Below, in pieces: positions 1-5,977 of a stretch of 18,142 nucleotides of DNA. The translations under genes and the position numbers were made by a program. The notes under the pieces are model-generated. The model saw only the letters and a program-made list of their open reading frames with translations, ran no database searches and was not told the origin of the DNA. This DNA comes from an uncultured Oscillospiraceae bacterium. GTDB lineage: Bacteria; Bacillota; Clostridia; Oscillospirales; Oscillospiraceae. The stretch covers positions 1 through 18,142 of the forward strand of contig CABVDR010000051.1 of NCBI GenBank assembly GCA_902497145.1, given 5' to 3'. Position 1 is the stretch's first letter; every line of letters begins with the position of its first letter.

Positions 1-1
1 C

Positions 2-1060
2 GCCATCCACGGCAACAAGAGTCAGACCGCCCGGCAGCAGGCCCTGGCCGATTTTAAGTCGGGTGCCATCCGTTGTCTGGTGGCCACCGACATTGCCGCC
101 CGGGGACTGGACATTGAGGAGCTCTCCCATGTCTTTAACTACAACCTCCCCGAGGTGCCTGAAACTTACGTCCACCGCATCGGCCGCACCGGCCGGGCCG
201 GTCACGGCGGTACCGCCATCGCCTTCTGCGATTTCAGCGAAAAGCCCCTGCTCAAGGAGATTGAAAAGCTCATCGGCCGCTCCATCCCCGTGGTAGAGGA
301 TCACCCCTACCCCATGGTGGATCTGCAGGCCCCTCGCCGGGACAAACATGGCCGGATCATCAACGAGGAGGACGCCCAGGCCCGTGCCGCTGCCAAGGAG
401 CAGCGCCGCGCCCGGGACGCCGCCAACAAGGCGGCCGCTCAGAAAAAACAGGAAGCGGCACAGGCCGCGGCCCAGACGGAAGCAGAACCTGTGGCTCCTG
501 TCGCGGCGGAAGCGCCTGCCAAGTCCCGGCGCCGCCGCAAATCCAAGGCCAAGTCACAGGAGACTCAGGCCGCCCCGGTGGTGGAGATTCCGGAGCCGGA
601 ACCCCAGCCGGTCCAGAAACCTGCACGCCGCCATAAGCTCACCCGTCCTGGCAGCCGCATGAACACTGGGGATGCCATGCCCCGCACTGACTTCTCCCGC
701 CCCAATCCCCTGGCCGGCGACCACATCATGGATGCTACCGCCCGGCTGCTGGCTCCCCGCAAGCCCCTGAGCACTCAGGAAAGCACGTCTTCTCACCGCG
801 CCTCCCGCAACCGCCGAAAGGAGCGCCATGGGGAAAAGGCTCCCCAGGTCGAGACCGCTGTGAGCAGCAAAAAGGCCAAGGCCGCGCCCGCCACCAAGAA
901 AAAGGCAGAGGATCCCGCGCCTGCCAAGAAGAAGGCCCGCCGTCCGGACCACCGCCGCAGCCGTGGCCCTCGCGGTCCCATGGAGCCCATGCGGCATGAT
1001 CGGGTAAAGGACTCCACCGAGCAGAAGAGCCTGATGAAGCCTTACTATTTGGATAACTAA
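2..1060 (+). CDS. DEAD-box ATP-dependent RNA helicase, C-terminal part (5'-truncated by window)
   Basis: The reading frame is open from the left edge, so the start and the N-terminal RecA domain (Walker A, DEAD box) lie outside the window; 352 residues are visible. The visible part begins in the second RecA domain with IHGNKSQ, followed by motif V (VATDIAARGLDI, visible residues 27-38) and motif VI (YVHRIGRTGRAG, 56-67), which are diagnostic for DEAD-box helicases of the RhlE/CshA type. These proteins unwind short RNA duplexes in ribosome assembly and mRNA turnover. From about residue 110 there is a long low-complexity tail rich in Ala, Lys, Arg, Pro and Glu, including RRRRKSKAKS-like basic clusters, probably a disordered RNA-binding extension. 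It ends in TAA 39 bases before but, with no strong terminator between. The family call is firm; the subfamily is uncertain without the N-terminus. Confidence 0.93.
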   Translation, partial: AIHGNKSQTARQQALADFKSGAIRCLVATDIAARGLDIEELSHVFNYNLPEVPETYVHRIGRTGRAGHGGTAIAFCDFSEKPLLKEIEKLIGRSIPVVEDHPYPMVDLQAPRRDKHGRIINEEDAQARAAAKEQRRARDAANKAAAQKKQEAAQAAAQTEAEPVAPVAAEAPAKSRRRRKSKAKSQETQAAPVVEIPEPEPQPVQKPARRHKLTRPGSRMNTGDAMPRTDFSRPNPLAGDHIMDATARLLAPRKPLSTQESTSSHRASRNRRKERHGEKAPQVETAVSSKKAKAAPATKKKAEDPAPAKKKARRPDHRRSRGPRGPMEPMRHDRVKDSTEQKSLMKPYYLDN

Positions 1061-1065
1061 TAGTA
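1043..1065. repeat. 7-bp inverted repeat spanning the helicase stop codon, upstream of but
   Basis: TACTATT (1043-1049) and AATAGTA (1059-1065) form a perfect inverted repeat with a 9-base spacer; five T residues follow at 1066-1070. The repeat covers the helicase stop codon and ends 34 bases before the but start. It could be a weak AT-rich terminator or an operator in front of but. It does not match the Rex-type TTGTTAA half-site known from many butyrate genes. Confidence 0.35.
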
Positions 1066-1099
1066 TTTTTCAATTTTAACATAACTGGAGGGTATCAAA

Positions 1100-2437
1100 A
1101 TGGATTATCAAGCCATGTATCAGCAGAAGCTAACCACCGCCGAAGAGGCGGTCAAGGTGGTCAAATCCGGTGACTGGGTAGACTACGGTTGGTGCACCAA
1201 TCACCCTATCGCGCTGGATAAGGCCCTGGCCGCCCGGAAGGACGAGCTGCGGGACGTGAAGGTCCGCGGCGGCGTCACCATGTGGATGCCGGAGATCGCC
1301 AAAGCAGAGGATGCCGGTGAGCACTTCACCTGGAACTCCTGGCACTGCAGCGGCATCGACCGCAAGATCATGACCAAGGGCATGGGTTTCTTCAGCCCCA
1401 TGCGCTACTCCGAGCTGCCCCGCTTCTACCGGGAGAACCTGACCGTGGACGTGGCCATGCTTCAGGTCACCCCCATGGACAGCCACGGCAACTTTAGCTT
1501 TGCTCTGGCCGCCTCTCACCTGGCCGACATGCTGGAGAAGGCCAAGGTCATCATCCTGGAAGTGAACCAGAACATGCCTTGGGTGTACGGTCTCACCGGC
1601 TGTGAGATCAACATCAAGGACGTGGACTACGTGGTAGAAGGGGACAACCCCGAGGTCGCCCAGCTGGGCGGCGGCGGTGAGCCCACCGATGTGGACAAGG
1701 CTGTGGCCGAGCTCATCGTGCCCCAGATCCCCAACGGCGCCTGCCTGCAGCTGGGCATCGGCGGTATGCCCAACACCATCGGCGCTATGATCGCTCAGTC
1801 CGATCTGAAGGACCTGGGTGTGCACACCGAGATGTACGTGGACGGCTTTGTGGACATGGCTATGGCCGGCAAGCTCACCGGCAAGAACAAGGCTCTGGAC
1901 AAGGGCCGCCAGGTGTACGCCTTTGCCGCCGGCACTAAGAAGCTCTACGACTATGTGGACCGCAACCCCGACGTGATGGCTGCCCCCGTGGACTACACCA
2001 ACGACGTGCGGGTGCTGGCTCAGCTGGATAACTTCATCTCCATCAACAACGCCATCGACATGGACCTGTTTGGTCAGGTGAACGCCGAGTCCGCCGGCCT
2101 CAAGCACATCTCCGGCACCGGCGGCCAGCTGGACTTCGTCATGGGCGCTTACCTGTCCAAGGGCGGCAAGAGCTTCATCTGCATGTCCTCCACCGTCACC
2201 GGAAAGGACGGCACCGTGAAGAGCCGCATCGTGCCCACCCTCACCCCCGGCTCCATCGCCACCGACCCCCGCTCCTGCGTGCACTACATCGTTACCGAGT
2301 ACGGCATGGTCAACCTGAAGGGCCTGTCCACCTGGGAGCGCGCGGAGGCCCTCATTTCCATCGCCCACCCCGATTTCCGGGAGCAGCTCATCCAGGACGC
2401 CGAGAAGATGCACATCTGGCGCCGCAGCAACAAGTAA
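1100..2437 (+). CDS. but: Butyryl-CoA:acetate CoA-transferase
   Basis: This 445-aa protein belongs to the acetyl-CoA hydrolase/transferase family (class I CoA-transferases) and reads throughout like the But enzymes of Roseburia and relatives (about 445-450 aa). It moves CoA from butyryl-CoA to acetate, releasing butyrate in the last step of the main gut butyrate pathway. Visible signatures are GIGGMPN (219-225), the HTEMYVDG segment with the likely catalytic Glu244 that forms the glutamyl-CoA intermediate, GTGGQLDF (339-346), and the C-terminal HYIVTEYG...LKGLSTW...AHPDFR block. The ATG has a clear TGGAGGG site at 1086-1092. No convincing promoter is visible in the 39-base gap; TAGTAT at 1061-1066 is a possible -10 with a poor -35. 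The hairpin terminator at 2451-2480 closes the unit. The alternative is a 4-hydroxybutyrate CoA-transferase, a close paralogue that sequence alone separates imperfectly. Confidence 0.85.
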   Translation: MDYQAMYQQKLTTAEEAVKVVKSGDWVDYGWCTNHPIALDKALAARKDELRDVKVRGGVTMWMPEIAKAEDAGEHFTWNSWHCSGIDRKIMTKGMGFFSPMRYSELPRFYRENLTVDVAMLQVTPMDSHGNFSFALAASHLADMLEKAKVIILEVNQNMPWVYGLTGCEINIKDVDYVVEGDNPEVAQLGGGGEPTDVDKAVAELIVPQIPNGACLQLGIGGMPNTIGAMIAQSDLKDLGVHTEMYVDGFVDMAMAGKLTGKNKALDKGRQVYAFAAGTKKLYDYVDRNPDVMAAPVDYTNDVRVLAQLDNFISINNAIDMDLFGQVNAESAGLKHISGTGGQLDFVMGAYLSKGGKSFICMSSTVTGKDGTVKSRIVPTLTPGSIATDPRSCVHYIVTEYGMVNLKGLSTWERAEALISIAHPDFREQLIQDAEKMHIWRRSNK

Positions 2438-2450
2438 AACATATAAGTTC

Positions 2451-2480
2451 AGCCCCGCCGTTTGGCGGGGCTGTTTTTTT
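2451..2480 (+). terminator. Intrinsic terminator of but
   Basis: A perfect 9-bp GC stem (AGCCCCGCC at 2451-2459, GGCGGGGCT at 2464-2472) with a 4-base loop is followed by G and seven T residues. The convergent 54-aa gene ends inside the T-tract, so the hairpin may serve both strands, although the minus-strand U-tract is weak. Confidence 0.93.
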
Positions 2481-2643
2481 ACCCTTCCAGGGTCCAAATA
2501 AAGTTTTCCAGCTTCAGGCGGCTGCCCACCGTGGTGCCCTCCGGCAGCAGGAACATGGTGACAGAGTGCTCCTGCCCCTGGTCCCCGATCATCTGTGCAT
2601 AGTCCCCGTTGATGTCGGTGACCGTATAAAAAATCGGTTCCAT
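2479..2643 (-). CDS. Small hypothetical protein (54 aa), DUF3006-like
   Basis: The 54-aa product starts MEPIFYTVTDINGDYAQ and contains FLLPEGTTVGSRLKL. This is the general pattern of DUF3006-type small proteins (a short beta-rich domain with the phrase LPEG-x-x-x-G); that family link is a tentative recognition. I chose the ATG at 2643 because a GGGGAGGA ribosome site precedes it by seven bases. The in-frame upstream extension lacks any such site, uses AT-rich codons unlike the rest of the genome, and runs through the gene's own promoter. Its stop codon lies in the T-tract of the but terminator, so the two genes converge. No signal peptide or membrane segment is visible. Function is unknown. 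Confidence 0.72.
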   Translation of the reverse strand: MEPIFYTVTDINGDYAQMIGDQGQEHSVTMFLLPEGTTVGSRLKLENFIWTLEG

Positions 2644-2667
2644 TCGTATTCCTCCCCGTTTTTTCTC

Positions 2668-2696
2668 AGTATAGCTAATCTTCCTTTTCCTGTCTA
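2668..2696 (-). promoter_or_regulatory. Sigma-A promoter for the 54-aa gene
   Basis: On the minus strand TAGACA (2696-2691) and TATACT (2673-2668) are separated by 17 bases. Both boxes differ from consensus at one position. The predicted leader is short and unstructured. Confidence 0.7.
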
Positions 2697-2734
2697 CCAT
2701 ATTTATTTTTATCCCGTTTATTGGACACTTTCTC

Positions 2735-2743
2735 TGGTATACT
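2735..2743 (+). promoter_or_regulatory. Candidate extended -10 promoter for the 39-aa gene
   Basis: TGGTATACT carries the extended -10 pattern (TG-n-TATACT). No good -35 box sits 16-18 bases upstream; a TTGGAC is present but only 11 bases away. The call therefore rests on the -10 and on the position about 65 bases before a gene with a strong ribosome site. Confidence 0.4.
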
Positions 2744-2809
2744 CGGAGCATCCAAAGGAATGATTCAAAACGCGAAAGTAATATTTTAAGGGTAAAAGGA
2801 GGATTCGTC

Positions 2810-2929
2810 ATGGATTACAGTATTGTTTGGGTCAGAGGGCATGTGGAGGTATACGACTGGGCCGGGCGGTTCTGCTTTTCCGCCGACAGCGAGCGGGAGG
2901 CTCTGGAGGAACTGGACACCGTGGCTTGA
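2810..2929 (+). CDS. Small hypothetical protein (39 aa)
   Basis: A strong AAAGGAGGA site at 2796-2804 precedes an ATG at 2810. The product begins MDYSIVWVRGHVEVYDWAGRF, has 39 residues and ends in TGA. It has mixed hydrophobic and charged composition with no signal peptide or membrane segment; the last third (SADSEREALEELDTVA) looks helical and acidic. Codons are GC-rich like the neighbours, which supports real coding. I do not recognise a named family. It lies between two promoters and has no obvious terminator of its own before the carD leader hairpin at 2990-3034, which may end its transcript. Confidence 0.65.
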   Translation: MDYSIVWVRGHVEVYDWAGRFCFSADSEREALEELDTVA

Positions 2930-2952
2930 CCTGGTTGTTTTAAGATTTTTCT

Positions 2953-2980
2953 TACATTCGCCCCAAGAATATGCTAAAAT
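2953..2980 (+). promoter_or_regulatory. Sigma-A promoter for carD
   Basis: TTACAT (2953-2958) and TAAAAT (2975-2980) are 16 bases apart, and the -10 is preceded by TGC, giving an extended -10. Transcription should start near 2987, three bases before a long hairpin. Confidence 0.65.
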
Positions 2981-2989
2981 ATAGTTACA

Positions 2990-3034
2990 GCGTGTGGTTC
3001 TGAGAACGTAAGTCCAGTTGTCAGAACCACACGC
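2990..3034 (+). promoter_or_regulatory. Long perfect hairpin in the carD leader (5'-end stem-loop or attenuator)
   Basis: GCGTGTGGTTCTGA (2990-3003) and its exact complement (3021-3034) form a 14-bp stem with a 17-base loop. The stem starts ten bases after the -10 box. It is followed by CGTTTATTTTAG, a moderate T-rich run, so it could also act as an attenuator or as the terminator of the upstream 39-aa gene. The carD ribosome site (GGGGG, 3054-3058) is outside the stem. Confidence 0.75.
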
Positions 3035-3065
3035 CGTTTATTTTAGACAGAATGGGGGATCTTGG

Positions 3066-3578
3066 ATGTTTTCCATCGGAAGTCTCATCGTATACAGCGG
3101 CACCGGTGTGTGCCGGGTGGAGGCCGTGGGGCCGCCCCCCTTTGATCCGCGGTGCAAAACAGAATATTATACCTTAACTCCCCTGCGTGGCAACGGCACC
3201 ATCTATGTTCCGGTCAACACCAAGGTGTTTATGCGGCCCATCCTCAGCAGGGAGGCCGCTCAGGAGCTGGTCCGACGCATTCCAGAGATCCAGCAGGCCC
3301 AGGTGGGCAATCTGGACTACCGCATGCTGGCCCAGCACTACCGCACCTTTCTGGATACCCACTCCTGCGAAGATCTGGTCCAGCTTATTAAAACTGTGTA
3401 CACCAAGAGCAAGACCAGCACCCAGAGCGGAAAGAAGCCCAGCAAGGTGGATCAGGACTTCCAGAAGCGGGCGGAATTTCTCCTCCACGACGAGCTCTCG
3501 GCCGCCTTGGACATCCCCTTCGATCAGGTGGGTGAGTACATCACCCAGCAGGTGGAGCAGATAAAGCGGACCGGCTGA
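3066..3578 (+). CDS. CarD/CdnL-family transcriptional regulator
   Basis: The 170-aa product opens with MFSIGSLIVYSGTGVCRVEAV, the hallmark start of the CarD/CdnL RNA-polymerase-interacting domain (also found in the transcription-repair factor Mfd). A beta-rich N-terminal domain (about 1-60, including YYTLTPLRGNGTIYVPV) is followed by a helical C-terminal region (about 65-165) with basic patches such as KSKTSTQSGKKPSK, as in CarD proteins, whose C-terminal part contacts promoter DNA. The family stabilises RNA polymerase open complexes. I chose the ATG at 3066 rather than an upstream in-frame alternative start because the CarD domain begins there and GGGGGA sits at the right distance; the upstream extension would also run through the leader hairpin. 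It ends three bases from the convergent radical SAM gene, leaving no room for a terminator. Confidence 0.88.
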   Translation: MFSIGSLIVYSGTGVCRVEAVGPPPFDPRCKTEYYTLTPLRGNGTIYVPVNTKVFMRPILSREAAQELVRRIPEIQQAQVGNLDYRMLAQHYRTFLDTHSCEDLVQLIKTVYTKSKTSTQSGKKPSKVDQDFQKRAEFLLHDELSAALDIPFDQVGEYITQQVEQIKRTG

Positions 3579-3581
3579 GAC

Positions 3582-4208
3582 TCAGGAGTCAATATAGGCC
3601 CGCACCCGCAGCTTCACACCCAGACTCTGGGCAATGCGGCGGCTCTCCTCAATAACTGCGGGGTCTGTCCCCTTATCCACCACCGTGAACACCACGTGGG
3701 GCACATAGGCCTTGGCTTCCTTGGCAAAATCCAGCATGGCCTGGTAGGCCGCCTCCCCCTGGATGGGATGGCACAGGGCCACATAGTCGGCGGCGTTGTT
3801 GGCGTTGAGGGAGATGGACAGGGTGTCGATACGGCCCTTCAGATCCGGGCACACATTCCGGCCGTTGATCAGGTCGGCGTGACCGTTGGTGTTGATACGC
3901 ACCGGAGGCAGCTTGTCCCCAAAGCGCGCTTTCAGCTCATCCACCAGCCAAAGGATGTCATCCAGGCGGTAGGTGGGCTCGCCGTAGCCGCAGAAGACGA
4001 TCTCCCGGTAGCTGGGAATATCCCGGCTGAGAAAGCTGTCCAGCGCCTCCTGCCGGGTGGGCTCCCGCTCCAGCCACAGGGAGTCCTCGGTGTAGATGGA
4101 TCCCTGTGCCTTGCCGTGGCGCAGGCAGAATTCACAGTTGCAGTTACACTTGTTGGTGAGGTTGACGTACAGCGCCCCCTCATATTCATAGGTAATGGTC
4201 ATCCCCAT
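3582..4208 (-). CDS. TatD-linked radical SAM protein
   Basis: This is a 208-aa radical SAM enzyme of the kind annotated as 'radical SAM protein, TatD family-associated' (TIGR04038). Cys21, Cys25 and Cys28 form the CxxxCxxC motif that holds the 4Fe-4S cluster; GYGEPT follows as the SAM-binding GxGEP motif, and RINTNGHA and LSISLNA are later barrel strands. There is no additional Cys-rich C-terminal (SPASM) domain, so it is a near-minimal radical SAM barrel. The substrate is unknown in the family. Its ATG overlaps the tatD stop (TAATG), and a GAGGAGG at the tatD 3' end can serve it; a second ATG two codons in (4202) is an equally possible start. The overlap implies translational coupling and a shared function with TatD. 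Confidence 0.88.
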   Translation of the reverse strand: MGMTITYEYEGALYVNLTNKCNCNCEFCLRHGKAQGSIYTEDSLWLEREPTRQEALDSFLSRDIPSYREIVFCGYGEPTYRLDDILWLVDELKARFGDKLPPVRINTNGHADLINGRNVCPDLKGRIDTLSISLNANNAADYVALCHPIQGEAAYQAMLDFAKEAKAYVPHVVFTVVDKGTDPAVIEESRRIAQSLGVKLRVRAYIDS

Positions 4209-4981
4209 TATGCCTCCTCGATGTGGAAAAATCGCTTGCCGTTCTCCAGGGTAATCTTGGCCACCTCTTCCGGCTCCATGCCCTTCACCTGGGCGATCTT
4301 CTCCGCCACCAGATGGACCTTCCCCGAGTCATTGCGCTTGCCCCGGAAGGGCTCCGGGGTGAGGTAGGGGGAGTCGGTCTCAATCATGATCCGATCCATG
4401 GGCAACCAGTCGATAACTTCCAGAGCTTTCCGGGCGTTTTTATAGGTGATAGTTCCGGTAAAGGACAGCATCCACCCCAGCTTCACCAGCACCTTGGCGT
4501 CCTCCAGGCTGCCGGAGTAGCAGTGGTACACCCCCCGCACCTGGGGATGGGATCGAACGATCTCCAAACAGTCGTGGTGGGCCTCCCGGTCGTGGATGAT
4601 GACGGGCAGGTCCAGCTCCTGGGCCAGCTCCAGCTGCCGGTGAAACACCTTCTGCTGCAGCTCCTTGGGAGGGTTCTCCTTCCAGTAGTAGTCCAGGCCG
4701 ATCTCCCCGATGGCCTTCACCTTGGGATGGGCGGCCAGCTTCTTCAGCTCGTCCACCCAGCTGTCCTGCCAGTCTCCGCAGTCGGAGGGGTGCACTCCCA
4801 CGGCAGCGTAGACAAAGGGAAAACGCTCCGAGAGTTCCACCGCAGTCTTGGAAGTCTCCAGGTCGCAGCCTGGATTTACAATGAGCGCCACATCCTGCTC
4901 CGGCATGGAGGCCAGCAATTCCAGCCGGTCAGCGTTGAAGGCACCGGAGTCGTAGTGGGCGTGAGTATCAAATACGCGCAT
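4208..4981 (-). CDS. tatD: TatD-family metal-dependent hydrolase / DNase
   Basis: The 257-aa product carries the full TatD metal site: THAH (His7, His9), GEIGLD (Glu93), IIHDR (His130), YHCYSG (His153) and ETDSPYLTPEP (Asp203). TatD enzymes are cytoplasmic TIM-barrel metallohydrolases with 3'-5' exonuclease activity, implicated in DNA or tRNA turnover. I chose the ATG at 4981 (MRVFDTHAH) because family members begin almost exactly there and a GAGGAAAAG lies just upstream. An ATG eight codons earlier (5005) has no ribosome site. The gene is first in a two-gene unit with the radical SAM protein, driven by the promoter at 5050-5078 and preceded by a 5'-end hairpin. Confidence 0.93.
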   Translation of the reverse strand: MRVFDTHAHYDSGAFNADRLELLASMPEQDVALIVNPGCDLETSKTAVELSERFPFVYAAVGVHPSDCGDWQDSWVDELKKLAAHPKVKAIGEIGLDYYWKENPPKELQQKVFHRQLELAQELDLPVIIHDREAHHDCLEIVRSHPQVRGVYHCYSGSLEDAKVLVKLGWMLSFTGTITYKNARKALEVIDWLPMDRIMIETDSPYLTPEPFRGKRNDSGKVHLVAEKIAQVKGMEPEEVAKITLENGKRFFHIEEA

Positions 4982-5017
4982 ACTCTTTTCCTCGTTTTCT
5001 TTCATGAAACAATTTGG

Positions 5018-5041
5018 AAGCGGCCCGAAATCGGACCGCTT
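5018..5041 (-). promoter_or_regulatory. 5'-end stem-loop in the tatD leader
   Basis: On the minus strand an 11-bp stem runs from 5041 to 5018 (AAGCGGTCCGA / TCGGGCCGCTT) around a minimal T-rich loop. The T5035/G5024 pair is a G-U wobble in the minus-strand RNA but a C-A mismatch on the plus strand, so the structure suits the tatD transcript. It starts 9 bases after the -10 box. A run of five T on the plus strand makes it look like a plus-strand terminator, but no plus-strand gene reads into it. Confidence 0.7.
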
Positions 5042-5049
5042 TTTCTATC

Positions 5050-5078
5050 ATCATACCGCCCGGCGCGCAAAAATGCAA
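5050..5078 (-). promoter_or_regulatory. Sigma-A promoter for tatD-rSAM
   Basis: On the minus strand TTGCAT (5078-5073) and TATGAT (5055-5050) are 17 bases apart. The -35 overlaps the region just after the lipoprotein stop, so tatD has its own promoter. Confidence 0.75.
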
Positions 5079-5084
5079 GGGGCT

Positions 5085-5588
5085 CTATTTTTGTGGTGTG
5101 AGATCCATAATATACAGATCCCCCAATCTTCCCTCCTGGGTCCCATCGTCAAAGACCTCCTGGAAGAGGAATTGGATGTCTGTTTCCTCTTCGGGTACCT
5201 GATAGACCAGCACCCCGCTTCGGGTCTCTTTTTCCGCCAGATCATACTCCGCCGGCAGCTGCTGTTCACAGTAGTACTCCACCGGCATACAGCGGGTGTC
5301 ATCCTGACTCATCCCGGGCCAGGCAAGCTGAAAATCGCTGTCATACATGGTAACAGGCTGGGAGTAGGTGCTCTTGATGGTCAGCTCCACCACCACCAGC
5401 TGGTCTCCCTCCGCGCTGATGTAGCCGCCATACTCCCCCACTGATTTGGAATTGGTTACTGTATAATCAAACCATGCCGTAGACACGGTATCTCCCTGCA
5501 CAAAACGCTGGTCGTTTTCAGCCTGGGTGCCGCCGCAGCCGGTCAGCAGCATCGCCGTCACCAGAAGCCAGGGCGCGGTTTTCTTCAC
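5085..5588 (-). CDS. Lipoprotein with DUF4352-like domain
   Basis: Starting at the GTG at 5588, the 167-aa product has a type II signal peptide: VKK, a hydrophobic stretch, and the lipobox LLTGC with Cys18 as the lipidated residue. The mature part (about 30-165) looks like the Ig-fold DUF4352-type extracellular domain of Firmicutes lipoproteins, with the typical VVVELTIKS...QPVTMYDSDFQL strand pattern. It would be anchored outside the membrane; its ligand is unknown. The GTG has an AGAGGG site eight bases upstream and a good promoter 31 bases upstream. An in-frame ATG at 5726 has GGGGAGG in front of it and would add 46 residues with a second hydrophobic segment, but that extension is AT-rich, crosses the promoter and would bury the lipobox, so I reject it as the main start. 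Confidence 0.8.
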   Translation of the reverse strand: MKKTAPWLLVTAMLLTGCGGTQAENDQRFVQGDTVSTAWFDYTVTNSKSVGEYGGYISAEGDQLVVVELTIKSTYSQPVTMYDSDFQLAWPGMSQDDTRCMPVEYYCEQQLPAEYDLAEKETRSGVLVYQVPEEETDIQFLFQEVFDDGTQEGRLGDLYIMDLTPQK

Positions 5589-5618
5589 ATAGCCCACCCT
5601 CTTTTGTTCTTTTCTGAA

Positions 5619-5647
5619 ATTATACCCGACACCGAGGAGAAACACAA
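5619..5647 (-). promoter_or_regulatory. Sigma-A promoter for the lipoprotein gene
   Basis: On the minus strand a perfect TATAAT (5624-5619) lies 17 bases after TTGTGT (5647-5642). The predicted leader is short (about 24 bases) with no hairpin. Confidence 0.75.
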
Positions 5648-5741
5648 GTAAAAACACCGGTCTCCTATGGACCCACTCCAAAATTTTTTTGCATATCTTA
5701 TTATTTTTTATCGCTTTCGTAACCATCTTGCCTCCCCGCAG

Positions 5742-5770
5742 TTGACGGTTGGCCAGTTTGCGGATATAGT
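5742..5770 (+). promoter_or_regulatory. Distal candidate promoter P1 for hbd
   Basis: TTGACG (5742-5747) and TATAGT (5765-5770) are 17 bases apart, each one base from consensus. No gene starts within 200 bases, so its transcript would carry a leader of roughly 200 bases before hbd at 5978. Confidence 0.65.
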
Positions 5771-5789
5771 TAAAGCGTTCAAAAGAGCG

Positions 5790-5810
5790 GTACGCCTCCC
5801 GCGGGCGTAC
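5790..5810 (+). repeat. Inverted repeat in the hbd P1 leader
   Basis: GTACGCC (5790-5796) and GGCGTAC (5804-5810) pair perfectly around a 7-base loop, just downstream of P1. GAGC at 5785-5788 could also pair with GCTC at 5819-5822 to lengthen the structure. I recognise no riboswitch class here; beyond the promoters and this repeat I see nothing else in the gene-free stretch 5589-5977 except the hairpin at 5922-5943. Confidence 0.4.
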
Positions 5811-5867
5811 ACAAAACGGGCTCTTCCCCGCTCAGGTGCGAAGCCGCCTGTCCTTGCCGCATTTTTC

Positions 5868-5897
5868 TGGACAAGGCCGGGCGCTCTATGATAGAAT
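5868..5897 (+). promoter_or_regulatory. Proximal candidate promoter P2 for hbd
   Basis: TGGACA (5868-5873) and TAGAAT (5892-5897) are 18 bases apart, each one base from consensus. This would give a leader of about 75 bases before hbd. Confidence 0.5.
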
Positions 5898-5921
5898 TAA
5901 GTATCACAGTTTCCGCCGAAG

Positions 5922-5943
5922 CTGGCGCCTACTTAGGGGCCAG
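5922..5943 (+). promoter_or_regulatory. Leader hairpin before hbd
   Basis: CTGGCGCCTA (5922-5931) and TAGGGGCCAG (5934-5943) can pair with one internal G-G mismatch and a small loop. It lies between P2 and the hbd ribosome site, which stays free. Confidence 0.35.
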
Positions 5944-5977
5944 AGCCAACAACTACATCATAGAGAAGGAGATCAAC

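Noticed and set aside
554..997. Antisense frame over the helicase tail
   Set aside because: The helicase tail is low-complexity, which keeps other frames open; no start signal or recognisable sequence.
1130..2497. 455-codon open frame antisense to but
   Set aside because: Its product is an Ala/Gly/His/Val-rich shadow (repeated HVHLGVH-like runs) of a strongly recognised gene in a high-GC genome; no ribosome site or family.
5018..5041. Plus-strand intrinsic terminator (stem plus TTTTT)
   Set aside because: No plus-strand gene reads into it, and the stem is better paired in the minus-strand RNA directly after the tatD promoter.
5771..5977. Riboswitch in the hbd leader
   Set aside because: Inverted repeats are present but no consensus core of a known class is recognisable; reported only as a structured leader.
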